A DNA stretch of 64,000 nucleotides, taken from contig JAPMXV010000052.1 in NCBI GenBank assembly GCA_026936335.1, positions 124,001 to 188,000 of the forward strand, read 5' to 3'. The notes beneath the pieces were generated by a model, which worked only from the letters and a program-made list of their open reading frames with translations, was not told the origin of the DNA and ran no database searches. Shown piece after piece: positions 34,938-47,294 of the stretch. A program made the position numbers and the translations under genes. Every line of letters begins with the position of its first letter. The first letter of the stretch is position 1. This stretch comes from Mantamonas sphyraenae. Its lineage: Eukaryota > CRuMs > Mantamonadidae.

Positions 34938-36206
34938 TCATACTTCGCTTTGCAAGCGTTGCTCCAGACGCTGGGCCAGGGGCATGGCCAGCATTGCGTC
35001 GAGGTCATCCTCGTCCTCGTCCTCGTCCTCGTCGTCATCATCCTCGTCGTCTTCGTCGTCGACAACAATCACCCGGCTGCACCGTTGCCGCTTGTTGTCC
35101 TGTACAGTGGTATAGCCATTCGAGGCAGACGATTCCGTGCTCTCGGCTTCATGTGACGGCGCGGGCTTGCGCTTTGCCCCCAAACGGCGTCCTATGCGCA
35201 CCGCGCGCCGCTTGGGCTTGTTGGCAAACACCAGCGCCACCCAAGTGAGCGCACAGTGACACAGTGGACATGTGCCCCTGCTGGGCACCAATCCCTCTGC
35301 TTGCTGGCCCTCTTCGTGGAGGAAGCGTTCGGCCAAGCATGTCATGTGAGCTCGCATGCGGCACTGCTTGCGTTTGCACCTCACCTTGCGTCTCTCATCC
35401 TCCTCTTCAAATGGCCCTTGGCACACCACACAGCCGCGTCGACTGCTTCCCTGTGAGCTTTGAGACAGCAGTTCGTCCACTTCTGCTTCCTCGTCTTCAT
35501 CGTCGTCGTCGTCATCGTCATCGTCGTCGCCATCGTCGTCATCATCATCGTCATCGTCATCGTCCACGTTGTCGTCATCCACCTGCTGCAGTCGCAACTC
35601 CTGTTGCATTTCATCCAGTGATCCTACCCAGCTTCTGTGCAACCCCTGTGTTTCCAACTTTAGCGTCTGTGTCACCGCATCATACGTCTCGTGGCGCAGA
35701 AACACAACCGTGAGCGGATACCTGCAAAAGGGTGTGACGTCAAGCAGCGCAAACAGGGCGATGGCTTTGGCCTTGAAGCTGACGCCGCGCGTGAGTTTGG
35801 GCCCGCCCTTGGACCCGCGCACTTCCTTCAGCCACCGACAATGCATGGGGTTCTGCCACGCCCACTCAAATTGAAGCGCAGCCTGTTTGGTGGGGAATCC
35901 GTATACAAACAGCTTCATCTCCCTGCCCGCGCGTGTGCCCCAGTGTGTCAGGATTTCTCGGCGACGGATTTCGAGCGCGCGCTTGATTCTCGGGAACCGC
36001 ACCGGCAGACGCTCCTGGTCCTGCTGCACCGGTGAACACGGGTCTCACCATGGCCGTTTCCTCCGCGTCTTCTTCGCACCGCCCTGTATTTCCCCATTGT
36101 GTTGCCTCAGCCGTGTGGCCGGGTTCACTGTGAACCCGATGTACGTGCAGCTCTGCCGCACCGTCTCGCTGCGGCTCTCCAGACAGTAGCACGCAAAGAA
36201 GGGCAT
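34938..36206 (-). CDS. SLX1: SLX1 structure-specific endonuclease catalytic subunit
   Basis: With SLX4, SLX1 cuts branched DNA such as Holliday junctions and 5' flaps. Two exons (36206-36049, 35922-34938), 380 aa. The GIY-YIG nuclease domain is N-terminal: FFACYCLESR ... CTYIGFTVNPATRLRQHNG, then KRPW joined across the intron to EMKLFVYGFPTKQAALQFEW. The glutamate in FEWAWQNP is the expected metal ligand. After a long Asp run comes a C4HC3 RING/PHD-like finger (CVVCQGPFEEEDE ... CPLCHCALTWVALV). The C-terminus is acidic with a basic nuclear-signal-like patch. The join W|EM reproduces the SLX1 consensus exactly. Confidence 0.93.
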
Positions 36207-36443
36207 GTCCTTTGTCGGTGAAGGCAACACAGACACAAGCATCTTTTGGTGCGTTCCCCACGTGGGCCCTGCAATCTCAGGGTGCTGTGGAGGTTGGGTT
36301 TGCGTTGGGTGTGCGATCGCTGGCGCAGCCAACGTTTTTGGCCCCCTGTATCGAACGTCACACGCTCTCCCCTGCAAATGACTTCGCGCTGGGGTGTTGT
36401 GCGCACGCACACACTCAACACGCGCTCCACGTCCAGGAGAGAC

Positions 36444-39400
36444 ATGTTGGACGGAGAGCGCTTTCGCAAACGCAAGCATCGCGCAGCGGCAGTTGCGGCC
36501 GAGCTTGCAGCACGTCAGCAGCAGGCACGCCAACAGGCCGCCTTGGCCTCCATGAGCACCACCTCCTCCTTTCACTCCCTTCCCTATAGCTCCACCGTAG
36601 CTCCATCCCCCATGTACCACCAGCCAGGCACCGCCCTGGGCTCTGGACCCTTTGCGGCTCAAGGCCAAGGTAAGCTCGCCACTTGCACGTCGGCCCTGCG
36701 GGCGCCCACATGGGCCAGGCAGCCGCCATTCACCTGTCCATCTGTGTCATTGAGCTGTCATGTGGCCATCCCGAAGCATTGCCATGGACAGTGGATGGCT
36801 GTGTGACGTGTAGGGAGGGCCGCAAGGTTGGCACGTTGCAACGCCAGCAACGATTCTTTTCATGTGACTTGCGGCCACCCCACCAGGGCCAAGCAGGAAC
36901 GTGGGCACGTATCGGAGGCTGACACGTTGGGCACATGACACATGTGGATGCGTCCCCGACACCCCGCCCCTCGCCACAGTGACACCCACAGATATACTCC
37001 ACTCGGGAAGCGGGAGCAAGGAAGTCGGTGTGGACCGCGATGTACACTCGGTGTCGCCCACAGCGTTGTCGGAGCTCGACCGCAGTTCCTCCGTGGTGGA
37101 ACTGAAGAAACGGGACTCGTTTGCACGGCTGCCGGATTTGAGACAGGGCAAGGTCAACACGGTGGCCGACGAGCGAGCCGAAGAGGAACGGGCGTTGGCC
37201 AACTCGCTGCCCCTCACGGTGCCCACCAGCAGCACCGACACCCACGACAACCAACGCGACTCCAAACACGCCTCTTACGGGGCCGCCGCCCCAGGCAGCA
37301 TGGACATGCTTCACAACTGGTCCTTGTCTGGAAGCAAGGATGATCTGGAGGACGGGGACGACGACCACGACAACAACGACCACGACGACGACAACCACCA
37401 CAATGACCATTCGCACAATGACCACGGCCATGGTGAGAATGCCCATCGTGTGCATGGATACCATCGCACAGAGGGACGCCACACACCCGATGACGATGCA
37501 AAGGATGTGCGTGATCTGGACGATGACGAGGTGGAAGTGGGGGACGGGACGCAAGCATGGGTGTGGGTGTGGCACTACACAGTGCTGGTGGCCTCCTATC
37601 TCCTCTCACTGGCCCTGTTGGCTCTGTGGGTGGTGCCCTTCTTTTTCCAGGACGACACGAGTTTGGAGGTGCACGTGGTGGCCCTCGTACTGGCCGTCTG
37701 CTTCCCGCTCCTCGTGGTGGCCATCGTGCAATCCATCCTTCGCTACCGCAGGCGGCAACGGATCACGCGTGCCTCGGAAGCCACCACCATCCAGGAAAAC
37801 CTGGCCGAACTTGCCATCATGACCAGCGACGGCCTCAACGACCTCGAGGTGGAGCTGGACGAGCATGGACAGGTGCTCAAGGCACTTAAACGTGGCGCCG
37901 TGCGTTCCAAGCTGGCACGCCAGCACACAAGTGCGGCCATGAGTGTGCCTGGTGTCACGCGTCTTCCAGCCGCCGCCGTGGCCCATCACGACCGTGCCGA
38001 GGTGGTGCAGGTGGAGGAGAGTTTGTTGCAGAATGTGGGCACCACCTTCAAACAGAGGTTGTCCCACTCGTTGGAGGTGAGCACCAGCACGGGCTTCACC
38101 CTGGAGTGCATTCAGGTGGCCACCTCGGTGCTATCGTGCATCCAGTACGTCGCCCTCACCTACTCCTATCGCTTCTCCCTCGACCCGTCTGTGCCTCTGG
38201 ACCAGGCCTACTCCATTGAAGACGCCGGCGTTGGGTTCCACAGCAGCTTTGGCACCGATGGCGTCGTGGAGTATTTCATCTACTTCACCATTGCCCTCGA
38301 TTACCTCGTACGCCTCTGGGTCAGCGACAACAAGTTTCGCTATGTCTTCTCCTACGCCTCGCTCATCGACCTGGCATCCGGCATTCCCATCCCGTACCGT
38401 CCCTACCTCGGCTCTGGGTTGCGATCCGTGGGCTACGATCCCACCCTGGTGTTCTACCCGGCACGCTTCCTGCGCCTCCTGCGCTCCATGCGTCTGCTCA
38501 ACTCGCCCCTGCTCAGCGGTGTCATCAACCCCATCCGCAGGCAACTCGCCGTCCTCGTGCTCTCCATCCTGTGTCTCCTCTGCCTGTCCGCGGGCCTGTT
38601 TGTGGGCGTGGAGTTTCCCTGTGCCCGTGTGGCACCCAGCGAGGCACGCAGGGAACTGTGTGTGGATGGCTTCCGCAGCTTTCCCACCACGCTGTACTTT
38701 TGCATTGTCACCGTCTCCACGGTGGGCTACGGCGACATCACGCCGCAGACCAACACGGGCCAACTGCTGGTGATGATCATGATGCTGTCCAGTGTGGTCT
38801 TGATTCCCATCCAGGTGTCCAATCTGGTGGATCTTTTCAACGCCACCGCCTTTTCGGGCTCCATCCACTCCAGCGTGAAACAGGAACACGTCGTCGTTGT
38901 CGGCGACATCACCATCGGCTCCGTGCGTGCCATCCTCCACGAACTCTTCCACGAGGATCGTCAATCGTGGACCAACATCTCCGTGGGTCTCTTGTCCACC
39001 AAGATGCCCGACGACGAGTTGCAGGCCATGCTCAAGGTGCCCTTCTTTCGCGGTCGCGTCACTTTTCTCCGCGGCTCACCCTTGAATCGTCATGATCTGC
39101 ACCGAGTGGGCATCCAGCGTGCCAAGGCCTGCTTTGTCATCAACGGCAAGCACATGTCGGCCACGATGAACGCAGACGACAGCACTGTGGTGTCCATGTG
39201 CCTGGCCGTACGCAAGCTGTCCCCTCGCATCCGCATCTTTCCACAGGTCATGCGTCCCGACTCGGAGAACGTGGTGCGCAACGCAGGCTCGGACCACGCG
39301 CTGTGTGTGCCCCAGTTGCGTTGGCAACTGCTGGCACAGAATTGCATGGCCCCGGGATCGGCCACCCTGATTGCCAATCTGACCAAGTCGTATACGCTGC

Positions 39401-42006
39401 GTGTGTTTGACGACGCCCAACAGGAGGCCACTTCCATGGCCTGGTGGTCCGAGTATCGATACGGCGCCGCACACGAAATCTACAGGTTCAAGATTTCCAT
39501 GAGCGATGTGTTGTGTGGCATCCCGTACTCGGACATGGTGGTCCATCTGTACCAACAGTATGGCCTTTGCCTCATTGCCATCGAACACAACCCGGACCAG
39601 GAGCGTGAACACGCCCTCGTCATGATCAACCCGGGCTCCAGCTATCCCATCCAAAGTGGCGACTTTGCCTTTGCCCTCGGGTTGGATCTCGTGCAAATCC
39701 ACCAGATTGTGTTGGACATCCAGAGTGGCGAGGCGGTGCCACCCAAGTATCGCACACGTCGATGGCGCGAACGCAGGCGTCGTGAATCCACGGCCTCCAC
39801 CACGGGCATGGGAATGGGCATGGGAATGGGTCTCCATGGCTCCTCTTCATCCGGCAGTGGCTTTCGTCAGCGCAGCAACAGCCGCAGTCCCATCCATTCG
39901 TCGCCCCTTCGCGATCGCACCACAGTGCAGGAGGAAAGCGAAGAGGATGTCACAGCCGACGACCAGACGACGCAGCAGCAACGTCAGCAGCAGCAACAGT
40001 ACCTGGATGTGCACGGTGGTGGCGGTGGCGGTGGGTATGCGAGTGGAAGCGACGACGCAGGCACAGGTGGAGGAGGAAGCCTGCGCAAATCGGCGTCCTC
40101 CTCCTCAAACATCTCCATGATGTCCACGTCGTCGTCGCACAGTGGCCACAGTGGTGGCAACAACAATGGCAACAACAACCAAAGCAGCAGTGGTGGTGGT
40201 GGTGGTGGCCATGCGTTGGATACGGTGCGTGACAAGGCTCGCCAGATGTTTGGTGGCCGTGTGATGCCTGTGATGTCCACGAGTGCAGCAGCCAACCGAC
40301 GTGTGGTAGAGTTGGAGCTTCCTGTGGTCAGCAAACGCCACCTTGTGCACCACTACGTGTTGATTGACCGCAACCTGGAAACGGTGGCTGCCCAGATGGA
40401 AGAGAGCTTCCGTCAAGAGGTGTGGGGTCAGGTGATGGGACACCGTCACGGCCAGCAGGAGGGACATGCAGGAGACGAGCAGCAGCACAAGGGCGGCAGC
40501 AACTCGCCAGGGTGGATGCACATGCGTCGCAGGCGTCGCAAGCTGTCGCACAGGCAGCGGCGCCAACGCAACAACAACAGACGACGAAGTGGCAATGGCA
40601 CTCACGGCAATCCCATAAGCATCAACGTGGAGCAGAGTTCGTTCGGAGACGGCGACGACGAGGGCAGCGGATCGGATCTGGATTTGCGTGCGGTGGATGA
40701 ACGCGAGGAGGAGGAAGAGGGGGACGAAGAGGGTGGAGGCCATAGCACACGAAGCAGTCGACGTGGAAGCAAGGGCAAGGGCAAGCGTAGAAAGAGCAAA
40801 CTGAGTGACCAAGAGGATGGAGAGGACGAGGACGAGGACGAGGATGACGAGGAAGGAGGAGAGAGTGCAGGCGATCTGCTCAGTCGCTTCCAAGAGGTGG
40901 TGTTGGAAGCCCAAGAGGTGGCCAAACACCTGAAGCAGATGCAAACGCTGCAACCGAGTCACATCTCGGATGTGGCAGGCCTGTTGCGACAGTCACCCGG
41001 TCCGCAACGGGGCGATTCGATGGCCGAGGACGAGGAAGACGACGGGTTTGGCCTGGACGGAGGCAGACGCGCATCGTGGATGACACCCACGTTTGCAGTG
41101 GCAGGATCGGCGGTGGGACTCGGGGCAGCGGAGTTTCTCAAGGTGCAGGAGTCACTGAACCACGCAACCACCCATCAGGTGGATCGTGGACTCAGCGGGC
41201 ACGTGGTGGTCAGTGGCAACCTGGACGGGTTTGAAACGTTTGTGGCGACGCAGCGGCTGAAGAGCTCGGATTTGCGAAAGCGGACGATTGTGATTTTGAA
41301 TCCCACGCCGCCGCCGCTGCAGCTGTGGAAGAAGCTGATGCTGTACGATCGCATCCTGTACGTGCCCGGTGTGTTGGACCGGCTGGCAGACCAGCGTGAT
41401 GTCAACCTGATCTCTGCGTACGCGGTGATTGTAAAATCGCCCCAGAAGGATTCGATGTCGCTGCAGTACGAAGACCGAGACGGCGAGCTGTGGGTTTATG
41501 ACAGGGACACCATCATGCGCACAGTGGCGTGTTGGGAGCGTGTGCATCCAGACACGTTCATCATGAGCGAGATGGGAGGTGCGGCAAACGTCAAGTTCCT
41601 GGAGCAGAGCGAGTTCTGGAGCTCCGAGTACATCGACTCGACAGTATATGCTGCCGGGTCGGTGACGGTGGACACCATGATGGACACGCTGATGTGTGGT
41701 ACATTCTTTTCGCCGTCGCTGCTGTATGTGGTGAAGAAAATCCTGAGGAGCAACCAGATCCGTTTGCTCGAATTACCGCCTGTGTTCCGCGGGCGTCCGT
41801 ACGGCGAGCTGCTCACGTCGATGATGCTGAACAACGACGTGGTATGCATTGGCCTCTACCGGGTCAACAACAACAACAACAGCAACTACGTGGTGACGAA
41901 TCCGCAGTGGGAAACGCTCCTCCGGGCCAGTGACAGGGTCTACGTGCTGGATAACCACGAGCACACCGCGTTCCGACATCGCACAGAGAAGGAGAACAGC
42001 AAGTGA
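36444..42006 (+). CDS. Slo/BK-type RCK-gated potassium channel, 1750 aa
   Basis: Exons 36444-36669 and 36980-42006. The N-terminal half contains a His/Asp-rich stretch (37345-37440) and two extra hydrophobic segments (about residues 269-300 and 305-330). The 6TM core follows: S4-like ARFLRLLRSMRLL (about 570-582), S5 near 598-619, selectivity filter TVSTVGYGDITP (about 652-662) and S6 near 670-695. RCK1 covers about 705-970 (HVVVVGDITIGSVRAILHEL). A low-complexity linker of about 500 residues leads to RCK2 at about 1478-1740 (GHVVVSGNLDGFETFVATQR). The domain order matches Slo (KCNMA/KCNT) channels. S4 has three arginines but no canonical RxxR ladder, so voltage sensing may be weak. No Asp-only calcium bowl was found. 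Confidence 0.9.
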
Positions 42007-42038
42007 GACGGGGTGAAGCAATGGAAGGGGTGTCAATT

Positions 42039-43134
42039 TCACTCTTCGTCCTGAATGCTGTTGTTCTTGGTCGTTGTCGTCGACGTCGTTGTCGTCGTGT
42101 TCGTTGTGGTACTGCTGTTGCTGCTGTTTGTTGCAGTCGTCGTGGTGGCGTTGCCATTGCCATTGCCGCTGCCATTGCCCTCGTCGTGGAAACGATCTTC
42201 ACGCTGTTGTTCCTGTTTCGCATGTGCAACACCATCGTCGATGCCTGCTGCCACAAAGTGGTCGTCCGAGCCTTCGGTGTTGGTGTCTGCATCCTCGTCG
42301 ACAATCTTGCCGTCGTCCTGGACAACCAGTCCCCGAAGCTTCCTCGACTTCTTTTTCCCCTTTTTCTTTCGCGGGCTCTTGCGTGGCGACCGGGCCTTGG
42401 GGGTGGCTGCCTTGAGCTGCAACTTGCGTTTGGGTGTGGGTGTGCCCTGTGCCTCGTCTTGCACATCGTCGTCACCCTCGGCAGTGGCTGCGGCGGCGGT
42501 GGGCGTGAGAGGCTCCAGCTTGTGGTCCCGATCGAAGCCCTTGCTCTTCTTGCCCGAGCGAGGCGATTCGTACGGATACTGGGTGATGTTGTTGATGAAC
42601 CGCTCGTTTTCTCGACGTTCAGCCTCCCATTTGAGATGGTTATAGTGAGGCTCACGCGCCTGGATACGTTTCAGCATGGCCAGGTTTTCGTCGGTGATCC
42701 GCCGCAGCTCCCTCTTGCGGTACACTTCGTTCAGCGACTTGGCCTTGAATGCGGTGCGTCGGTTGTCCAGTGTGTTCTTCTTCTGAAGGATGTGATTCAT
42801 CTTTTCAAGCAAGATGCGGTTCTCGTGCTCGATTTTCTGTAGCCGTTCTTTGCAACGGCCACAATGCGCCCGAAGGGAGGTCAGCACCGGCACACAGGAC
42901 ACTGCAGCACGGCCGCAGCACAGTGCCACCCGCACCACACCACACCACATGGGGTGACTTACCCGTCTCCAGCTGTTTCTTCTTTGCCTGCGTGCCAAGA
43001 TGCGAATATGAGGACGGCTTGCGATTGTCGATGTTGGCCTCCACCTGCCGCAACCGCTGCAGGTGACCCTGTCGCATCTTTTGCTCCCATTTACGTTGCA
43101 GGAGGCGGTTGCCCACGGGTTGTCCTCTATGCAT
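42039..43134 (-). CDS. CFAP97: CFAP97 / hemingway-type ciliary protein
   Basis: Two exons (43134-42963, 42847-42039; intron GTAAGT...CAAAG, phase 1), 326 aa. The KIAA1430/CFAP97 domain is N-terminal: VGNRLLQRKWEQKMRQGHLQ, NRKPSSYSHLGTQAKKKQLE, then across the join ETERLQKIEHENRILLEKMN, RRELRRITDENLAMLKRIQ-type helix and HYNHLKWEAERR. Members are axonemal or ciliary proteins needed for flagellum assembly or motility. The C-terminal half is Lys-rich, then Asn/Thr low complexity. It starts 77 bp from the divergent SMN gene. Confidence 0.85.
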
Positions 43135-43211
43135 GGTGGCCAGTGGAACAGGGGAAAGGTGCGTGTGGGAACAGGTTTGCATGCGCCGGGGCGACCCAGG
43201 CAAACCAGCAC

Positions 43212-43995
43212 ATGAGCAGCGAGGGCGGCGGCGGCGGCGACGTGTTTGTCTTTTCTGTAGGTGATGATGAGGATTGCATTGTGAGATGGGAACCGGATGT
43301 CAGGGTGTGTGGTACAGTGACTGACAGTGTTGGGTTGTTGTTGCTGTTTGTGTGTGCAGCGGGAGGAGGAGGTGTGGGATGATACAGAGTTGATCAAGGC
43401 CTGGGACGAATCCGTGGCAGCGCACAAGGCAGCACGGGAGGCAAAATGGGCCAACAAGGCAAGCACATACACATGGTGGCAGGAGGAGGAGGGCGAGGAA
43501 GGAGCATATGGGGACGAGTGGTATGCAGAGGAGGAAGAGGCAGAGGAAGAGGAGCAGCGGCAAGCGGAGGAAAGCGCGCCACAGGCGGAACCACAGACAC
43601 AAACAGACATCCCCAAAGGACAGGGGCCATGGATGGCATACAAACAAAGCATGGCAGGTGGATACATGAGCTCAGCACCCCCACCACCGCCGCCTCCTGG
43701 GTATGCAGGTCACTTTCACCCGCAGTGCAGCTGGTATGGCATGACGGGCGAGGGGATGATGGGTTCACAGAGCCAATGGAATGGATGGGGATCGGGAGAG
43801 CCGGTGGGGTCGGTGGGGGCACGCAACGATAGCAGTAAGGATGTACAGGTGGCGATGTTGTTGCAACAAACAATGCAGGTGGCTGGGATGAGCATGCCTG
43901 TGCCCACAACGGCAGGGCAGTCGCAACGCACAACCAACACAATGATGGCCATGTATTTGGCAGGATGGTGTGCAGGTAGGATGGATGAGGGGTGA
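43212..43995 (+). CDS. SMN: Survival motor neuron (SMN) protein, Tudor-less
   Basis: SMN scaffolds snRNP Sm-ring assembly. Exons 43212-43256 and 43360-43995, 226 aa. The Gemin2-binding helix is EEEVWDDTELIKAWDESVAA. A Glu-rich segment and a poly-Pro stretch (PPPPPPPGY) follow, then a C-terminal YG-box-like self-association motif, TMMAMYLAGWCAG. No Tudor domain is present between the two, as in fission yeast Smn1. A GTAGG immediately after the YG box could be a further donor, so the last five residues are uncertain. A stop at 43995 leaves 46 bp before the next start. Confidence 0.8.
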
Positions 43996-44041
43996 AGGGG
44001 GAGGCAACAAACAACCAAACCAAATCAAAAACCAAGTGCAA

Positions 44042-45081
44042 ATGTCTTCCAAGTCGGTGTCTGTGGGCACCTCCACGGGTGAGGATGGGGTGGATGAGAG
44101 CAAGCCCAAGCGCAGGTTGATGGCAGCCAGTGGGAGTGTGGCCACAGGCAGTGGAGAGGCAGATCTGGAGGTGGCGACAACGAGCAGCAGCACAAGCACA
44201 AGCACAAGCACAAGCACAAGCACATCGGTATCCAGCACGATGACGACCACTGGAACATCGAGCAGTCCACCTGCGGGAGTTATGGGTGGACAGGAAACGG
44301 AGGAGAATGAGGAGAAGGAGGAGGAAGAAGAGGCGTTGGATCAACGGCATCAAACGGCTGTGGACTTTGACGAGATGGTTCGTGACACAGTGGGCACGTA
44401 CGACGAGAGCAACCCACCCAGCAATCTGAGCGAAGCCAAGGAGCAACTGGAAGCAAACAGGGTGCAGCGATTGGACACCACCTTTTGGGCTCTCAAGGAT
44501 CAAGGCGTCGCTGACTTGTGCGACTCCTTGGCCCTCTGCGAATCCATCACTGCCCTTGATCTGTCTCGCAATGCCATTGGACCAGAGGGAATTGCACGCG
44601 TGTCCCAGTGGCTGGCAACCAATGCTACACTGCAGCAGCTCAAATTGGCGCGTAAGTGAACGGATCCAAGCGTTCCCCTTTTCTACGCCCCCTGCACGGC
44701 ACACTCACGACTTGCACTCACACAAACGGCCAACCACGTCAATCCACGCGTGTTTTAGACAACACAATGACAGAGGCAGGCATCGATTTGGGCCCTGCGG
44801 TGCAGAATCACCCCAGTTTGACAGAGTTGGATCTGAGCTCAACCCGCCTCGAAAACGAAGACCTGCTGGACTTTATGGACGCCGCAAAGGAGAACAAGAG
44901 CCTTTGCACACTGGACATCAGCTTTAATCTGCTGACCGACGACTGTCTGCTCGAATTTGCGGAGCAGTGCAGCCACATGGGCAGTTTGTCGCGCTTGCTG
45001 ATGCGTGGCAACGCCTTGCACGACACGCACATCGCCACTCAGTTCCGAGATCTGCTTCCTTCACACATCGAACTGCAATGA
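44042..45081 (+). CDS. RNI-like leucine-rich repeat protein
   Basis: Two exons (44042-44651, 44759-45081; GTAAGT...TTTAG, phase 1), 310 aa. The first ~115 residues are Ser/Thr/Glu-rich low complexity. The rest has ribonuclease-inhibitor-type repeats: ESITALDLSRNAIGPEGIAR, HPSLTELDLSSTRLENEDLL, SLCTLDISFNLLTDDCLLEF, LSRLLMRGNALHD. Related proteins include RanGAP and many axonemal LRR proteins, but no specific family motif is present. It probably acts as a binding scaffold. Convergent with TAPT1 (47 bp, containing a 16-base C run). Confidence 0.8.
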
Positions 45082-45110
45082 ACAATGAACCACACTGCCA
45101 TCCCTCATCA

Positions 45111-45126
45111 CCCCCCCCCCCCCCCC
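45111..45126. repeat. Poly-C (16) between convergent genes
   Basis: Sixteen C residues in the 47-bp gap between the LRR and TAPT1 stop codons. Confidence 0.95.
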
Positions 45127-45128
45127 GA

Positions 45129-47149
45129 TCACGTGGGAATGCGCTTGCTCACCATCCCAAACCGCTCCACCGACAGCAGATCGGCAAGCTCGGCACGCAG
45201 AGAGGCGGTGTCGACGCGTTGCAACCGTTCGCAGGTGAGTGTGAGGAGCACAAGGCCCACCAGCACCTTTGCAGCCACACACACAAGCATGCCTGCGATC
45301 ACCACCTGCCAGCCGCTAGGGTGTGTCAGATCCACCAGCTGATCCAGGGCGTTCTTCACAACCACCGACGACACGCAACACAGCGGAAGGGTCACAAAGC
45401 CAATGCGACGACACACATTCATGTGCTGCAGGGTGCTTGCGGCGCCGTTTGCCTCTGTGGCGTTGCCGTGGTTGCTGGCGTCGCCATTCCCACCGCCTCC
45501 ATTGTGGTCATTGCCACCTGCTGCACCGGATCCTTGATACGAGTTGGTGGCGCTGGAAGGACGGCCATCAGACGGACGGAGGGAGCTGAAAAATGGGGAC
45601 GGGATGTCGTTCAGATCCAGGGTGCCCTTGCCGACGTTGCTGCTGCTGCTGCTGCTGCCTCCCGTGTCCGCAGAGGGACGGCTGTTATGTACAGAGGAGG
45701 GCCTGCGGGAGGTGGTCAGAGGTTGTTCGGCCGAGTTGCGTCGAGAGGCTGGCATGGAGCCTGTGAGGGTGTTGACGAGGTCGAGGCAGAAGAGATCTGC
45801 GTACTGCACGTACACGTCGGGCATGATGAGGTTGAACTTTGTGATAAAGGCATGCTTGACCCAATCGGTGAAGCATTCGCTGAGGTAGACGGCGGCGAGG
45901 GTGAGGAACCAAGTGAGGTCTGTGTTGTACACGTTTTGCAGGGAGATGAGAAAGAGAAACACCACCAGGTGGATGCGTTCCACCACGTCCGAACACGACA
46001 CCTGAAAGAGATTGGTGCGTGCAAAGCTCTTGAACACGTTGCCCTTGAGTTCCACAAACTGGTTGGAAATGAGCAGGGTCAACAGCGAGTTGTTGTGCGA
46101 GTGGATGGCCACGTTCAGAGTGGCAATCTGGTAGAACAACACCGTCGAGTGGATAATCACATACGCCAGTGCAATCACAAAGTGGAACAGCACTTCCGAG
46201 CTGCGCACTCGTCGTCCCGACGTGGAAAAGTACAACGAATCAAGCACATCCTGCCCAAACGACACACACAACTTGTCGCAGATCTCCAGCATGTTGTAGA
46301 TCACATACAGCTTGATGATGCTCTGTCCTCGGATGCTGTGGTACACACGTGACGCATCGTACGTCAACATGATCCCCACCACGCTCATCAGAATCAGCCC
46401 GCGCAAAATCTGGTTCATGTGGTTGCTGCTGATTTGGGACACCCGTCTGTGGTTGTGTGGTGCCACATGCACAGTTCCACGGTGGGTGCCCGTCGTGTGT
46501 GTCAGCCCCCCACCCCCCACCCCCCACCCCAACCCCCTGTGTTCTCCATGTGCATGAAACTCACCCGGTCACCACTCGCCAAACCGTGTTGGCCAGCGAC
46601 CACACAAACCGAAGCGGGTACAGCGTAAACTCAAACAGAAACGCGTCCAGACACACCAAGAAGCCAAACATGACCATCTTTGGTTGCCCAAGGTGTGTGG
46701 GTACGCCACGCAGGGGTTGTGTCAGCGGTGGTGTGCGTGTGTGCAAAGCGAGGGGGTTTTCAACAAGCGTCAACAAAAATGGGGTTGCCGCCGGCAAGTT
46801 ATTTCCAGGCACACACGTGTTGCCTGTGACACAAACGCACCCGTTCGACAGCCTTGGGCACGCGAATAAAGTCATTGATGCGTTCCCTTCGTCTTTGGCC
46901 CAGTTCCTCCTCTACGTTGTCGATACCGGCGATTTCCGCCATGATGATGCCGGCAAAGTGGATCTCCTGCTTGCTGGGCTTTTGCAGCTCGGAGAAGGTG
47001 GGTATGTGCAGGTCGTCTTTGCTCAGTGGTCCCGTAGACGACACCGACGAGCTGCTGCTGTTGCTGCTGTGTGTCGATGGCAGCTGCTGTGACGACTGCG
47101 GCTCGGAAACAAGCCGCGCCGGCCTTCGTTTGAGCAGCTGCGACGTCAT
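45129..47149 (-). CDS. TAPT1: TAPT1/Emp65-family transmembrane protein
   Basis: Three exons (47149-46841, 46677-46565, 46446-45129), 579 aa. The joins give RVPKAVERMVMFGFLVCLDA and VVTGRVSQISSNHMNQIL, matching TAPT1 (RIPRxxEKLMxFGxFLCLDAFLY type). Core motifs include YHSIRGQSIIKLYVIYNMLE, SFGQDVLDSLYF, NVAIHSHNNSLLTLLISNQF, VELKGNVFKSF and VKHAFITKFN. Several membrane helices are present. A Ser/Gly-rich insert of about 110 residues (45440-45760) splits the last helices. TAPT1 localises near the ciliary base and ER in animals. A 5' UTR intron with a CCCGCAG acceptor near 47215 is possible. Confidence 0.92.
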
Positions 47150-47294
47150 CCGGGTCTTGAGTTGGCTCTGCCAGCGACCAATGGGCACAAGCCAGATGGC
47201 ACGTTGTTCTGCGGGGACAAACAACACACAACAATGGATGGATGGGAAATGTGGGTGTTGCATTCCTTGCTTGCCTGCAGCCTGTCGGCGGGAA

